DNA of 46,298 nt from Sphingomonas sp. 28-63-12 (GCA_002281535.1 NCGD01000038.1:1-46298); one strand, 5' to 3'; counted from the stretch's first letter, positions 1-10,343 are shown. The notes: generated by a model not told the origin, from the letters alone. Made by a program: numbers and translations.

Positions 1-24
1 ATACCCCCCGTCAGGCCCGGCGGA

Positions 25-81
25 TCAGCGCCGCGTCCCCCGAACGAACTGAACCGACCCCATTGCTGAACCATGAGACAT
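25..81 (-). CDS. Possible 18-residue leader peptide behind a very strong RBS
   Basis: An ATG at 81 sits 6-7 bases behind a near-maximal Shine-Dalgarno and opens an 18-codon frame (MSHGSAMG...RGTRR) ending at 25. A second in-frame-open ATG at 74 (MVQQWGRF...) runs off the window edge and could instead be the 5' end of a real gene continuing to the left. I do not recognise either product. The RBS strength makes translation likely, but which frame is used cannot be decided from 80 bases. Confidence 0.3.
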   Translation of the reverse strand: MSHGSAMGSVQFVRGTRR

Positions 82-82
82 C

Positions 83-97
83 GGATCACCTCCTTTC
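83..97 (-). promoter_or_regulatory. Extended 15-nt Shine-Dalgarno
   Basis: Read on the minus strand this is GAAAGGAGGTGATCC, the full complement of the alphaproteobacterial 16S rRNA 3' tail (GGATCACCTCCTTTC) over 15 bases. Ordinary ribosome binding sites pair over 4-8 bases. It is not a 16S gene end, because the sequence on either side does not continue as rRNA. Confidence 0.6.
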
Positions 98-139
98 GCT
101 AGTTGAAACGGCGTACCCTGCCTGGGCACGACTCCTGTT

Positions 140-155
140 TGAATCATGTGATTCA
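140..155. promoter_or_regulatory. Inverted repeat TGAATCA-TG-TGATTCA
   Basis: Two perfect 7-bp arms are separated by 2 bp in an AT-rich stretch upstream of the minus-strand start at 81 and downstream of the lipoprotein gene. The symmetry and position suit a dimeric repressor operator. No regulator is identified. Confidence 0.35.
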
Positions 156-193
156 TAACAACAAGTCTTGTAATTAATTTCTTTTTGAGCGAT

Positions 194-775
194 TCAAGAG
201 GACTGTGCGCGATAATTGGCGCGACAGTCCCCAATCACCCCGCCGATCATCGCGTCCGCCGGAATCGCCAATGTCCGATTCGGTGCCGCGCTGCCTGTCA
301 GCATCACGCCGATCCGGCCGCTTGCGGTTGCCAGCGCAGCCGTCACGAAGCTGTCGTCAAACGGTACCGCCGCCATCGCGCCGGGGGCAAAGCGGCGCGG
401 CCGTGCGACGAAGCTCGCCGCGCCCGATCCGGTGATGATCTTTAGCATGCCGCCATCCCCGGCCGGCGCCGCGCGCACGAACAGCAACCGGTGCGCCGCG
501 CGGTCGCAGCGCATCGCGAACTGGGTCTGGCCGTGCTGATCGACAAATACCGCCGCATCGCCGGCCGGCGCTGAATCGCGCCGCCAGTGACCGGGGGTGG
601 TCGTCACCCCGTCCAGTTCGGGTGTCGGCAAGGCACCGGCGACGACGACCCGGTCGGGGCCAGCCACGCTCACCACAACAGCCGTCGCATTGCCCTTGTC
701 GGCAGCCTGATCCGGCGATGGCGCACAGCTGGCAAGCACGATCAGGCCGGCCATCGCCACCAGCTGCGCCCTCAC
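194..775 (-). CDS. Hypothetical lipoprotein (downstream paralogue)
   Basis: About 193 residues with a lipoprotein signal peptide: hydrophobic MAGLIVLA and a lipobox LASC, so probable lipid anchoring in the envelope. The C-terminal region contains a W-x-R-D...CDR segment also found in the gene upstream (772-1356), so the two look like tandem paralogues. I chose the GTG at 775 because it overlaps the upstream stop as GTGA and has GAGGA about 9 bases before it. A TTG at 784 and an ATG at 754 are alternatives. The function is unknown; no enzyme motif is visible. The pair is almost certainly co-transcribed and translationally coupled. Confidence 0.7.
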   Translation of the reverse strand: MRAQLVAMAGLIVLASCAPSPDQAADKGNATAVVVSVAGPDRVVVAGALPTPELDGVTTTPGHWRRDSAPAGDAAVFVDQHGQTQFAMRCDRAAHRLLFVRAAPAGDGGMLKIITGSGAASFVARPRRFAPGAMAAVPFDDSFVTAALATASGRIGVMLTGSAAPNRTLAIPADAMIGGVIGDCRANYRAQSS

Positions 776-1356
776 CGCCGGCAATCCTCGCTCACGCGCA
801 ATATCTCTGGCCAGGCGGGGATGACGAGCACCGGCAGGGGCGCCTGCTCGATGATGAACCGTCCGCGGCTATACCCCATCGCATCGAGCAGCGGATCGCT
901 GGGCGCGAGCGCAAAGGCCAAATAGGCTGGCGTCCCGCCGGTCGGCTGGGTCGCGATCGTGCGGGCCATGCTCGACGTGCGGATCGTCGCTGGCGCATTG
1001 GCGGGCGTGGCACCCCGTCGCGATATATAGATCTGGTCGGCAATGCGGTCGCAGCGGATCGTCAGTTCAGCATCGGCGCCGGGCACCCCGAACAGCGCAA
1101 TGCTGCCCCGCGCATCGCGGCGATAAACCCAGTCGCCGGACATCGCAGGCCAGTCGCGCCAGTCGCCGCGATATGCCGGGGGCGCGGGGGGGGCGCTGAT
1201 CGGCGACGGCATGGCGGCCGATCCCTCAGGCATCGGGATCGGCGCCACCGGCCGGGCAACCGGCTGAACCGGCGCAGCGACCCTCGCGGGCAATGCTTCT
1301 GGCGCACTGGCGCATCCGGCAACCAGCATCAGGGCGAAAATGGGTGATGGGTGCAT
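772..1356 (-). CDS. Hypothetical proline-rich lipoprotein (upstream paralogue)
   Basis: Roughly 194 residues. The N-terminus MHPSPIFALMLVAGC is a lipoprotein signal with lipobox VAGC, followed by an Ala/Pro-rich linker of about 50 residues and a folded part with GDWVYRRD and CDRIADQIYI. The matching W..RRD and CDR segments in the next gene mark them as paralogues. The start at 1356 is preferred over upstream in-frame starts because it places the signal peptide at the N-terminus and has AGGGAAG just ahead. The gene is divergent from the kgtP-like transporter. The function is unknown. Confidence 0.7.
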   Translation of the reverse strand: MHPSPIFALMLVAGCASAPEALPARVAAPVQPVARPVAPIPMPEGSAAMPSPISAPPAPPAYRGDWRDWPAMSGDWVYRRDARGSIALFGVPGADAELTIRCDRIADQIYISRRGATPANAPATIRTSSMARTIATQPTGGTPAYLAFALAPSDPLLDAMGYSRGRFIIEQAPLPVLVIPAWPEILRVSEDCRR

Positions 1357-1470
1357 CACTTCCCTATGCGCGATGCCGCCCGCCGGCTCAACCACGCATC
1401 GCCACCACTGGCCAACAAAGCGCTTCCCTTCGTCCCGTCCTTGGGCAACCAAGGGCGCGGCGGAGGCACG

Positions 1471-2739
1471 ATGGACGGCAAGAGGTTCAAATCAATCATT
1501 GGCGGCTCGGCGGGCAACCTCGTCGAATGGTATGACTGGTATGCCTATTCGGTGCTGACAATCTATTTTGCGCCCAGCTTCTTCCCCAAATCGGATCAGA
1601 CCGCGCAGTTGTTGAGCGCCGCGGCCATTTTCGCGGTGGGATTTCTGATGCGGCCAATCGGTGCCTGGATCATGGGCAGCTATGGCGACAGGCATGGCCG
1701 CAAGGCGGGCCTCGCGCTGTCAGTGGGGCTGATGTGCGGCGGATCGCTCATGATCGCGATCGCGCCAACCTATGCCCAGGCCGGCGTGATCGCGCCTGCC
1801 ATCCTCGTCATCGCGCGGATGCTGCAGGGGTTGTCGGTCGGCGGCGAATATGGCGCGAGCGCCACCTATCTCTCCGAAATGGCGACGAGGAAGCGCCGCG
1901 CCTTCTGGTCGAGCTTCCAATATGTCACGCTGATCGGCGGGCAACTGCTCGCCCTGGGCGTTACGCTGATCCTGCAGGGGTTTCTGAGCGAAGCCGAGAT
2001 GGGCGCCTGGGGTTGGCGGATCGCGTTCGTGATCGGGGCGGCGCTGGCGCTTGCCGTCTATGTCCTGCGCCGTCGGTTGGCCGAAACGGCGGCGTTCGCC
2101 GCGCTCGACAAGAACCGCGCAAAATCGACGGCCCGCAGCCTGTGGCGCGCCCATCGTCGCGAATTCCTGATCGTCGCGGCGATCAGCGGCGGCGGCTCCT
2201 GCGCTTTTTACGCTTACACTACCTATCTCCAGAAGTTCCTCGTCAACACCAGCGGCTTCGACAAGCAGAGCGCGACCGGGATCATGACGGCGGCGCTGAT
2301 CGTGTTTATGCTCAGCCAGCCGATTTTCGGCCTGCTCGCCGACCGGTTCGGGCGCAAGCCGATGCTGTTGCTGTTCGGCTTTGGCGGCATGGCCGTCTCG
2401 GTCCCGGTCTTCACCGCGCTCGCGGTGACGACAGATGCGGTGACCGCGTTTGCGATCATCCTGGTGCCGCTGATGCTGCTATCGGCCTACACATCGATCA
2501 GCGGCCTGATCAAGGCAGAGCTTTTCCCTGCGCATGTCCGCACGCTCGGCGTGGCTTTGCCCTATGCGATCGGTAACACCGTGTTCGGCGGGACGGCGGA
2601 ATATGTCGCGCTGAAGTTCAAGGATTTGCACCTTGAATCAGGGTTTTACTGGTATGTCACCATCATCATCGGCATGGCCACGATCGGTTTTCTGATGCTG
2701 CCCGAAACCAAACATGCGAGCTTGATTGTGGAGGATTAG
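1471..2739 (+). CDS. kgtP: 2-oxoglutarate:H+ symporter-like MFS transporter (KgtP type)
   Basis: A 422-residue, 12-helix major facilitator of the metabolite:H+ symporter subfamily, likely importing a dicarboxylate such as 2-oxoglutarate across the inner membrane. The opening GNLVEWYDWYAYSV, the loop GDRHGRKAG, LQGLSVGGEYGASATYLSE and ADRFGRKP are the family signatures. From memory the whole chain tracks E. coli KgtP closely, including SFQYVTLIGGQLLAL and the GIMTAAL segment. The start at 1471 has GGAGG five bases upstream; the frame is open further upstream but without an RBS. Substrate assignment is by similarity only; a related dicarboxylate is possible. The gene ends convergently with the small membrane ORF at 2736-2894, overlapping by three bases. 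Confidence 0.88.
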   Translation: MDGKRFKSIIGGSAGNLVEWYDWYAYSVLTIYFAPSFFPKSDQTAQLLSAAAIFAVGFLMRPIGAWIMGSYGDRHGRKAGLALSVGLMCGGSLMIAIAPTYAQAGVIAPAILVIARMLQGLSVGGEYGASATYLSEMATRKRRAFWSSFQYVTLIGGQLLALGVTLILQGFLSEAEMGAWGWRIAFVIGAALALAVYVLRRRLAETAAFAALDKNRAKSTARSLWRAHRREFLIVAAISGGGSCAFYAYTTYLQKFLVNTSGFDKQSATGIMTAALIVFMLSQPIFGLLADRFGRKPMLLLFGFGGMAVSVPVFTALAVTTDAVTAFAIILVPLMLLSAYTSISGLIKAELFPAHVRTLGVALPYAIGNTVFGGTAEYVALKFKDLHLESGFYWYVTIIIGMATIGFLMLPETKHASLIVED

Positions 2740-2894
2740 AGATAAGTCGCTAGCCAGCTGAGGAACAACAAGAACACTCCGACCAAGACGGCAATCATTG
2801 TCGTCGCCACAAGCCAAGCCCTGGCAAGCCCCCAGCGCTCCTCCACGGCATTTGTGACGATTGTCACAAATTCGAGGACCGCATCACCCCACAT
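2736..2894 (-). CDS. 52-residue single-pass membrane protein
   Basis: A short gene with the translation [20 protein letters not shown] followed by one strong transmembrane helix ([20 protein letters not shown]) and TYL. Its ATG directly follows the TAA stop of the upstream methyltransferase (TAAATG), and AAAGGG lies just upstream, so it should be translated with that gene. The short acidic N-terminal segment would face one side of the membrane with almost nothing on the other. No family is recognised. It could be a partner or membrane tether, but that is inference. The 3' end overlaps the convergent transporter stop by three bases. Confidence 0.6.
   Translation of the reverse strand: MWGDAVLEFVTIVTNAVEERWGLARAWLVATTMIAVLVGVFLLFLSWLATYL
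2850..2871. promoter_or_regulatory. CRP/FNR-type palindrome inside a small ORF
   Basis: A perfect inverted repeat with 9-bp arms ATTTGTGAC / GTCACAAAT and a 4-bp centre. It contains TGTGA-N6-TCACA, the classical CRP-family recognition pattern. It lies within the codons of the 52-residue ORF rather than in a promoter, so it may be chance or an internal operator. Confidence 0.35.
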
Positions 2895-3671
2895 TTACCC
2901 TTTCGGCTTCCTGAATCGGAACGCAAACCGATCCGTCTTGCCGCGCACTGCCGGGTCGAACACCAGCTTGGTGTGATCGTCGCTCGCAGTGCGCAACAGG
3001 TCGCTCTCGGCCTGCAGCACGAAGCCCGCCTTCAAAAAATCGGCCTTGACCGTGGCGGGATCGATCCGGTGCAGCTTGTCGACTGTCGCGCGGGTATCGC
3101 CGGGCAGCGCGACATGATCGATCACCGCGACGGTGCCACCGGGCTTCATCGCCGCATAAAGCGTCGCCAGGAAGGCGGCCGGATCGGTCTTGGGCACCTT
3201 GAACTTGGCGCTTTCCCAATAAAGATCGTGGTAATCCAGGTGGATCATCACGAAATCATAGGCGTTGGCCGGCGCGGCAAACGCCTCGAACGGATAGGTT
3301 GTGTGGGTGACATTGCCCTCACGCCCCAGCAGCGCGGCCCACGCCGCCGCCGCCTTCTCATCACCCTCCACGAATTGCTTGGGATCATAAGCGGTGACGT
3401 GCCCCTTGGGGCCCACCGCGCGCGCCATGATCTCGGTATAATAGCCATTGCCGGCCATGATGTCGGCGACTTGATCGCCCTTGGCGAGCCCCATGAAGGT
3501 AAGAATCTCGACTGGCTTGCGCCCCTCGTCGAGCTTGATATCGTCAGCCGCGCGGCCTGGCGCAGCAATAGCGGCGGCGATATCGGGACGCGCCTGTTTC
3601 GCTGCTGCCGGCACCGCCAGCGCCAGAGTCACACCAGCCATCAGCCACAGGGTCGATCGCATCATCATCAT
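2895..3671 (-). CDS. Exported class I SAM-dependent methyltransferase (COG4798-like)
   Basis: About 258 residues with a Sec-type signal peptide ([21 protein letters not shown]) followed by a Rossmann methyltransferase fold. The SAM-binding motif I is [20 protein letters not shown], and motif II ends in an acidic residue at [17 protein letters not shown] fits the later strand-loop motifs. Family members are predicted periplasmic methyltransferases of unknown substrate. Four consecutive ATG codons occur at 3671-3660. AGAGGA directly precedes the first, so the third or fourth gives better spacing; the longest is listed. The small membrane ORF follows immediately and is probably in the same operon. 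No frameshift is visible. Confidence 0.8.
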   Translation of the reverse strand: MMMMRSTLWLMAGVTLALAVPAAAKQARPDIAAAIAAPGRAADDIKLDEGRKPVEILTFMGLAKGDQVADIMAGNGYYTEIMARAVGPKGHVTAYDPKQFVEGDEKAAAAWAALLGREGNVTHTTYPFEAFAAPANAYDFVMIHLDYHDLYWESAKFKVPKTDPAAFLATLYAAMKPGGTVAVIDHVALPGDTRATVDKLHRIDPATVKADFLKAGFVLQAESDLLRTASDDHTKLVFDPAVRGKTDRFAFRFRKPKG

Positions 3672-3759
3672 CCTCTCGCTGTCCGTCGGCAGCGTTGCCG
3701 CGGGGTGTATTGCACAGTTAATACGGAGCCGGCGCGCCGTCAATCGCCCGCCCGCCGGG

Positions 3760-3783
3760 TTGGTTTAACTGGCCTTAACCAAT
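3760..3783. promoter_or_regulatory. Near-palindrome with CtrA-like TTAA halves
   Basis: TTGGTTTAA ctggcc TTAACCAA lies upstream of the methyl-accepting protein gene and of the divergent methyltransferase. CtrA boxes are TTAA-N7-TTAAC; here the spacing is N6, so the match is imperfect. A link to a chemotaxis or motility gene would be sensible but is not shown. Confidence 0.25.
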
Positions 3784-3839
3784 TGCCGCTAATCCGTGCC
3801 CTAACGTCCAACAGGGGTCCTGCGACGAAGGGGCATGAG

Positions 3840-5198
3840 ATGATCAACCGGAAAATCAGCGAGAGGCTGAGCGACGAAGACGTCGCCATGCGTGTTCGGC
3901 TGTATAATGAAGGTGGTCGCTTCCAACAGGCGCTGCGCACCGTATGGGCGCGCTCCTCCCACATCATCATGCCGATCCTTGAAGCGCAGTGGCGGGCGGT
4001 TTTCACCAATCCGCTGAGCGGCGTCGCGCCAGGCGATATCGACAATTTCGTGGCCATCGTCTGCGAGACGACGGAGCAGCGCTGGACCTGGCCGGTCGAT
4101 GCCAAATGGATCGCGCTGATCGCCCGGCGCGGGCGCGAACAGGCGGCGCTCAACATGTCGCTGCCGATGATCATCCGCGGGCTGATGGATTATGGCACCG
4201 CGCTGAACGAGGCGATCAAGACGCATTATGCCGACGATGTCGATTTCGTCGCGCTCGCGCTCGACACGATCCAGCGGCTGCATTGTATCGAAGTCGATGT
4301 CTGCATGACGCAAATCGGCGTCCTGCGCCGTGCACAAACGGCCGCCGAGCTCCAACAGCGCGGCCAATCCTATCTCGCCGAAATCGGGACGATGCTGCAC
4401 GATTCGGTTGCAGACGCCGCCGCCCTCCGGTCGCACACCGTGCAAACCGCGCGCGCGGCCCGCAACACGCTCGACCGAACATCCGAAGTCGCGATCGCCG
4501 CCGAACAATCGGCGGTGGCAATGCGCGAGGCGGCGCATACCGCGACCGGCCTGATCCGCGCCATCGATTCGGCGCGCCACGAAGTCCAGGCCGCCGCGCT
4601 GATCGCCGATCGGGCGAGCGACCAGGCCGAAGCCGCCGTCGGCCTGTCACACTTGCTGTCGGATCATGCCAAGTCGATCGAATCGATCCTCGGGCTGATC
4701 CGCGACATTGCCGGCCAGACCAATTTGCTCGCGCTCAACGCCACGATCGAAGCCGCCCGTGCGGGTGACGCCGGGCGCGGCTTCGGCGTGGTCGCGCAGG
4801 AGGTCAAAAGCCTTGCCAGCCAGACCGCGCGCGCGACCGATGACATTGCCGCCAAGATCGCCGCGATCCAGGCGGCCACCCGCTCAACCGTCGACACCAG
4901 CGCCTCGATCAAATCGACGATTGCCGCGCTTGCCGACGGCGCCGACCGGATCCGCGTGGCGATGGACGAACAGGCGCACACCGTCTCGACGATCACCGCC
5001 AGCGTCGACGAAACCGCCCACACCGCCGACACCATGTCGCACACCATCGCCGCAATTCGCCAGGACAGCGAGACAGTGGCGAGCGAGATTGACGGCCTGC
5101 AGACGCGGGTCTCGACGGTCGATGCGCGGCTGTCCACAATGGAAAGCGTGGCCGGCGCGTTCGTCGCAGGAATTGCCGGCGAACGCCGCGCGGCATAG
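3840..5198 (+). CDS. Soluble methyl-accepting protein with globin-like N-terminal domain
   Basis: 452 residues with no transmembrane segment, so a cytoplasmic receptor. Residues about 1-170 are helical and resemble the sensor domain of globin-coupled transducers such as HemAT, including an LP...RG segment near residue 115. Aligned by eye, the proximal haem histidine position appears to be alanine. The C-terminal half is a coiled-coil signalling domain whose hairpin tip (about 288-315) has the canonical [20 protein letters not shown] and [13 protein letters not shown]. It should couple to CheA/CheW; no other chemotaxis gene is in the window. The start at 3840 has GAAGGGG six bases upstream. 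Its stop lies four bases from the convergent higA. Confidence 0.82.
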   Translation: MINRKISERLSDEDVAMRVRLYNEGGRFQQALRTVWARSSHIIMPILEAQWRAVFTNPLSGVAPGDIDNFVAIVCETTEQRWTWPVDAKWIALIARRGREQAALNMSLPMIIRGLMDYGTALNEAIKTHYADDVDFVALALDTIQRLHCIEVDVCMTQIGVLRRAQTAAELQQRGQSYLAEIGTMLHDSVADAAALRSHTVQTARAARNTLDRTSEVAIAAEQSAVAMREAAHTATGLIRAIDSARHEVQAAALIADRASDQAEAAVGLSHLLSDHAKSIESILGLIRDIAGQTNLLALNATIEAARAGDAGRGFGVVAQEVKSLASQTARATDDIAAKIAAIQAATRSTVDTSASIKSTIAALADGADRIRVAMDEQAHTVSTITASVDETAHTADTMSHTIAAIRQDSETVASEIDGLQTRVSTVDARLSTMESVAGAFVAGIAGERRAA

Positions 5199-5202
5199 TG
5201 CC

Positions 5203-5523
5203 TCAGGCGGCGCGGGGCGTGATGCGGTCCAGCGCGCCGTTGAGGGTGCGCTTGGCTTCGAGCAGATCATGATCCGCCTGTAGCCCAGGGAAAAAGCCTT
5301 CCGACATGCGGAAATAACGGGCGAGACGCAGGTCAAGCGCCGCATCCATCGGGCGCTCTCCAGCGATCACCGCATTGATCTGGTCGGGCTCAACATCGAT
5401 CGCACGCGCCAAGCTGTCGGCGTCAAGGCCGAGCGGCTCCATGAATTCAAGGGCCAGCAACTCGCCCGCATGGCTGTTGTGCAGCCAGTCGGGATCAGTG
5501 GTAGTCAGTGATTGCGACATCAT
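5203..5523 (-). CDS. higA: HigA-family antitoxin / XRE transcriptional regulator (orphan)
   Basis: About 106 residues matching the HigA pattern: HAGELLALEFMEPLGLDADSLA, then a helix-turn-helix (IDVEPDQINAVIAGERPMDAALDLRLARYF) and FFPGLQADHDL. HigA proteins bind a RelE-like HigB toxin and repress their own promoter. No higB is found on either side: nothing RelE-like precedes it at 5524-5856, and the next gene downstream in its direction is the convergent receptor gene. It is therefore an orphan or a solitary regulator. The start is uncertain, with two adjacent ATGs (5523, 5520) and only a weak RBS. Confidence 0.72.
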   Translation of the reverse strand: MMSQSLTTTDPDWLHNSHAGELLALEFMEPLGLDADSLARAIDVEPDQINAVIAGERPMDAALDLRLARYFRMSEGFFPGLQADHDLLEAKRTLNGALDRITPRAA

Positions 5524-5856
5524 CGGCGTTACCGTCTTTCCAGACCAAGCATTTACGCCAGTGCATATTAATGGAAATGGCATGCTGCCCGGCGCGGTTG
5601 CCCTTCAATGCATGAAGCCGGTTGCCGGGCGGGTTGCGCAGGTCGTCGAGCGCGCGCTATTCGATGTCCGGTGGATCGGCGCGACTTTTAAGCCCGCCCC
5701 AAATGCGGTCCATTTCGGAGCCTGCAATGGAGCGAATCATATTCCTACCCTAGCTGCGCGAATAGCGATTGCCATCTGCGCCTCATGCTAGCGGTTGAAT
5801 CGCCGAAGCTTTACCGCCGTCTGTTATCACGCGGTGCGCGACAACAAGCTGCTTCC
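5524..5856. other. Gene-poor gap between higA and uvrB
   Basis: About 330 bp with no ORF that looks coding on either strand and no strong terminator hairpin. It should contain the higA promoter and the uvrB 3' region. A long plus-strand frame here is antisense to higA and has a composition unlike the neighbouring genes. Confidence 0.4.
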
Positions 5857-8046
<2,190 letters not shown>

Positions 8047-8242
8047 AGCAGAACATATGGGGCCCACTGGCGCGCGCTGCAATCCGCATCGGCTGGCCGG
8101 CGTCAAGGGTCCGAACAGTCGACCGGCTTGTCGTCAAAACGCGGGATCAGGAGGCGCGGGCGTCGGATCGCCCGAAACAATCCCGATTGCCTCCCCCGCA
8201 GGATATGCGATGATCCGTCGCGTTCGGCGGAATCGGGAGAGG

Positions 8243-8842
8243 ATGATGCGTCAGGCAATGGTCGTCATCGCGGGCGCGCTCGCGCTGGCGGGATGTGGCG
8301 AGCAATCGACCAGGGAGAGCGCTGCCGTCACCGGCACCGTTTCGGTCAAGAATGCGTCGATGGCGGAGGTCGGTGCCCAGGTGATCGCTGCCAATCAGGC
8401 CGGCGACATGTTCCAGCCCGGTCATTGGCGCGGGACCGTCCGGATCGCCGATATCGCCCTTAACGGCGCGATGCCGGGCATCGAAAAGCTGCCGCCGGCG
8501 ATGCGCGCGCGGATGCAGGCACGGATGGCCGAGGGCCATGGCTTTGACAGCTGCCTGACCCCCGAAGAGGCCGCCGATGCCCGCAAGGCGCTCGCCAAGA
8601 ACCAGCGCAGCGACTGCAGCTATGACCATTTCGACATGACCGGCGGCAAGATCGATGCGGCCATGTCGTGCAAAGTCGGCGCCGCGCTGCAAAAGATGAC
8701 GATGACGGGCACCTACAGCCGTACCGAGTATCGGCTGATATCGCAGGCGAGCGGCGGTGGCGGCAGCCCCGCAGGTGCCATGTCGATGAAGATGGAGATT
8801 ACCGCGCACCGGATCGGTGATTGCGCGCCCGGGGCAAAATAG
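8243..8842 (+). CDS. DUF3617 family lipoprotein
   Basis: 199 residues. The signal RQAMVVIAGALALAGC ends in a lipobox (LAGC), so it is probably lipid-anchored in the envelope. The mature part has the DUF3617 layout: GHWRGTVRI near the start, then CLTPEEA, a second cysteine in SDCSYDHFDMTGG, a third in MSCKVG, and a closing C. Family members are common in sphingomonads and have no assigned function. GGGAGAGG lies immediately upstream of paired ATGs at 8243 and 8246. It is separated from divergent uvrB by about 200 bp and followed after 80 bp by the VOC gene. Confidence 0.85.
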   Translation: MMRQAMVVIAGALALAGCGEQSTRESAAVTGTVSVKNASMAEVGAQVIAANQAGDMFQPGHWRGTVRIADIALNGAMPGIEKLPPAMRARMQARMAEGHGFDSCLTPEEAADARKALAKNQRSDCSYDHFDMTGGKIDAAMSCKVGAALQKMTMTGTYSRTEYRLISQASGGGGSPAGAMSMKMEITAHRIGDCAPGAK

Positions 8843-8922
8843 CCGGCGATCGGATGGATCCGGCCCCGGGCGTTATCGGGCGGCCCTTGGGCAAACAGAC
8901 ACAAGGCAAAGGAGCAGGAACG

Positions 8923-9312
8923 ATGATCGGCTATGCAACCATTGGCACCAATGATCTTGAGCGCGCACGCGGCTTTTATGATGCGCTAAGCGCGGTGATT
9001 GGGGCAAAGCGGCTGATGGAGATGGAGCACGGCTTCACCATGTACGGCACCGGCTTCGGCCAGGCGGCGATTTGCGTCACCCCGCCACATGATGGCCAGG
9101 CTGCAACCCCCGGCAATGGCGCAATGATCGCGATCGTGGTGGACGAACGTGCCAAGGTCGATGCGCTCCATGCCAAGGCAGTCGCGCTTGGCGGCAGCTG
9201 CGAAGGCCCGCCGGGCGTTCGCGGCGACGAAGGCCCACAGGCTTTTTATGGCGCCTATTTCCGCGATCTTGACGGCAACAAACTCTGCGCCTTCCGGGTC
9301 GGGCCGGCCTGA
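8923..9312 (+). CDS. VOC family protein (glyoxalase/bleomycin resistance fold)
   Basis: 129 residues forming one vicinal-oxygen-chelate module. It starts IGYATIGTNDLERARGFYDAL, the typical first beta strand and helix, and ends with YFRDLDGNKLCAFRV, where the DGN and following residues sit at the metal-site strand. Many such proteins are lactoylglutathione lyase-like, but the substrate cannot be deduced. AAAGGAG lies nine bases before the ATG. It is followed by msrB on the same strand. Confidence 0.88.
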   Translation: MIGYATIGTNDLERARGFYDALSAVIGAKRLMEMEHGFTMYGTGFGQAAICVTPPHDGQAATPGNGAMIAIVVDERAKVDALHAKAVALGGSCEGPPGVRGDEGPQAFYGAYFRDLDGNKLCAFRVGPA

Positions 9313-9383
9313 TGTCGTTGGCAATGCTGCATCCATTTTGATCGGCATGGCGTAGCTGCCCTTATGCCAGGGGAGCAACGATC

Positions 9384-9872
9384 ATGATGGTCAATCGACG
9401 CTATTTTTTCACCGGGTCCGCCGTTGCCGTTGCCGTTGCCGCCGTCACCACCGGCGCGACGGCAGCAACGCGTGGCCGATATCGGATCAGGCTGACCGAG
9501 GCCGAATGGCGTAAACGGCTCAGCCCGGCACAATTTCGCACGCTGCGGCTGGATGCGACCGACACCCCGTTCAAAAGCCCGTTGTTGAACGAGCACCGGG
9601 CCGGCACGTTCAGCTGCGCGGGCTGCGCCCTGCCGGTATTTTCGTCAACGGCGAAATATGACAGCGGCACGGGCTGGCCGAGCTTCTTCCAGCCGCTGCC
9701 CGACGCGACCCGCACCGAAAGCGACATGACGCTGGGATTTGAGCGGGCCGAGGTCCATTGCCGGCGCTGCGGCGGACATCTGGGGCATGTTTTTGACGAT
9801 GGGCCCGCCCCGACGGGCAAGCGCTATTGCATGAATGGCACCGCGCTGCATTTCACCCCGGGGAAGGGGTGA
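9384..9872 (+). CDS. msrB: Peptide-methionine (R)-S-oxide reductase, exported
   Basis: 162 residues. MsrB reduces the R-sulfoxide of methionine in damaged proteins. The N-terminus NRRYFFTGSAVAVAVAAVTT has a twin-arginine-like signal (RRYFF then a hydrophobic stretch), so the enzyme probably works in the periplasm. Zinc is held by the CAGC and CRRC pairs, GTGWPSFF is the substrate-pocket motif, and the catalytic cysteine is C149 in RYCMNG. Usual family members read RYCINS or RYCVNS; the MNG variation is mild. GGGGAG precedes the ATG. An export role against oxidative damage in the envelope is inferred. Confidence 0.92.
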   Translation: MMVNRRYFFTGSAVAVAVAAVTTGATAATRGRYRIRLTEAEWRKRLSPAQFRTLRLDATDTPFKSPLLNEHRAGTFSCAGCALPVFSSTAKYDSGTGWPSFFQPLPDATRTESDMTLGFERAEVHCRRCGGHLGHVFDDGPAPTGKRYCMNGTALHFTPGKG

Positions 9873-9890
9873 TCGGAGCAGCGGCGTGCC

Positions 9891-10343
9891 CTAGCGCTCC
9901 CACCGATATGCTACCCGCCACATGATCAGCCCGATCAGGGCCGCAATGGCGGCGAGAACAAGGCTGGTCGCGGCGGCGCTCGCCCAGCGGAACAACAGGG
10001 TCTGGATATCGCTGGGCGGGGCATAAAACATGCCGAAACCATAGGTCTGGCCGAACACGAAGACGATAAAGCCCGTCGCCGCCCCGACCAGCGCGGCATG
10101 GCCAGCCCGGCGCCGGCCGGTCGCATGCAGCACGATCCACACCGGCGCGGCTACGGCGGTGATCGCCAGCGCACACAGCAGCGAACCGAGCATGAAGGCC
10201 GCAACCAGTGCCAGCGGCCCGCTCTCCGCACCCAGCGCGGCCAGCCCGGTCGCAACGGCGCCGCCGAGCACGCCGCCGACCGCGATCGCCAGTCCGGCGC
10301 GGTCGAGCGTCGTTTCATGGCGGCCAGTGCGCATATCGTTCAT
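9891..10343 (-). CDS. Hypothetical four-helix membrane protein
   Basis: About 150 residues with four predicted transmembrane helices: AGLAIAVGGVLGGAVATGLA, a LALVAAFMLGSLLCALAITAV stretch, ALVGAATGFIVFVFG and SLVLAAIAALIGLIMW. No family motif is recognised. The start at 10343 has GGGG seven bases upstream; longer in-frame starts lack an RBS. It faces msrB convergently with a gap of about 20 bp and lies downstream of the hydrolase gene on the same strand, so shared transcription is possible. Confidence 0.6.
   Translation of the reverse strand: MNDMRTGRHETTLDRAGLAIAVGGVLGGAVATGLAALGAESGPLALVAAFMLGSLLCALAITAVAAPVWIVLHATGRRRAGHAALVGAATGFIVFVFGQTYGFGMFYAPPSDIQTLLFRWASAAATSLVLAAIAALIGLIMWRVAYRWER

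Noticed and set aside
83-97. Apparent 3' end of a 16S rRNA gene (GGATCACCTCCTTTC)
   Set aside because: Only these 15 bases match. Neighbouring sequence is not rRNA, and on the minus strand it is a ribosome binding site with an ATG at ideal spacing.
5375-5791. 138-residue plus-strand frame as a HigB toxin
   Set aside because: It is antisense to higA for most of its length and shows no RelE/HigB motif.
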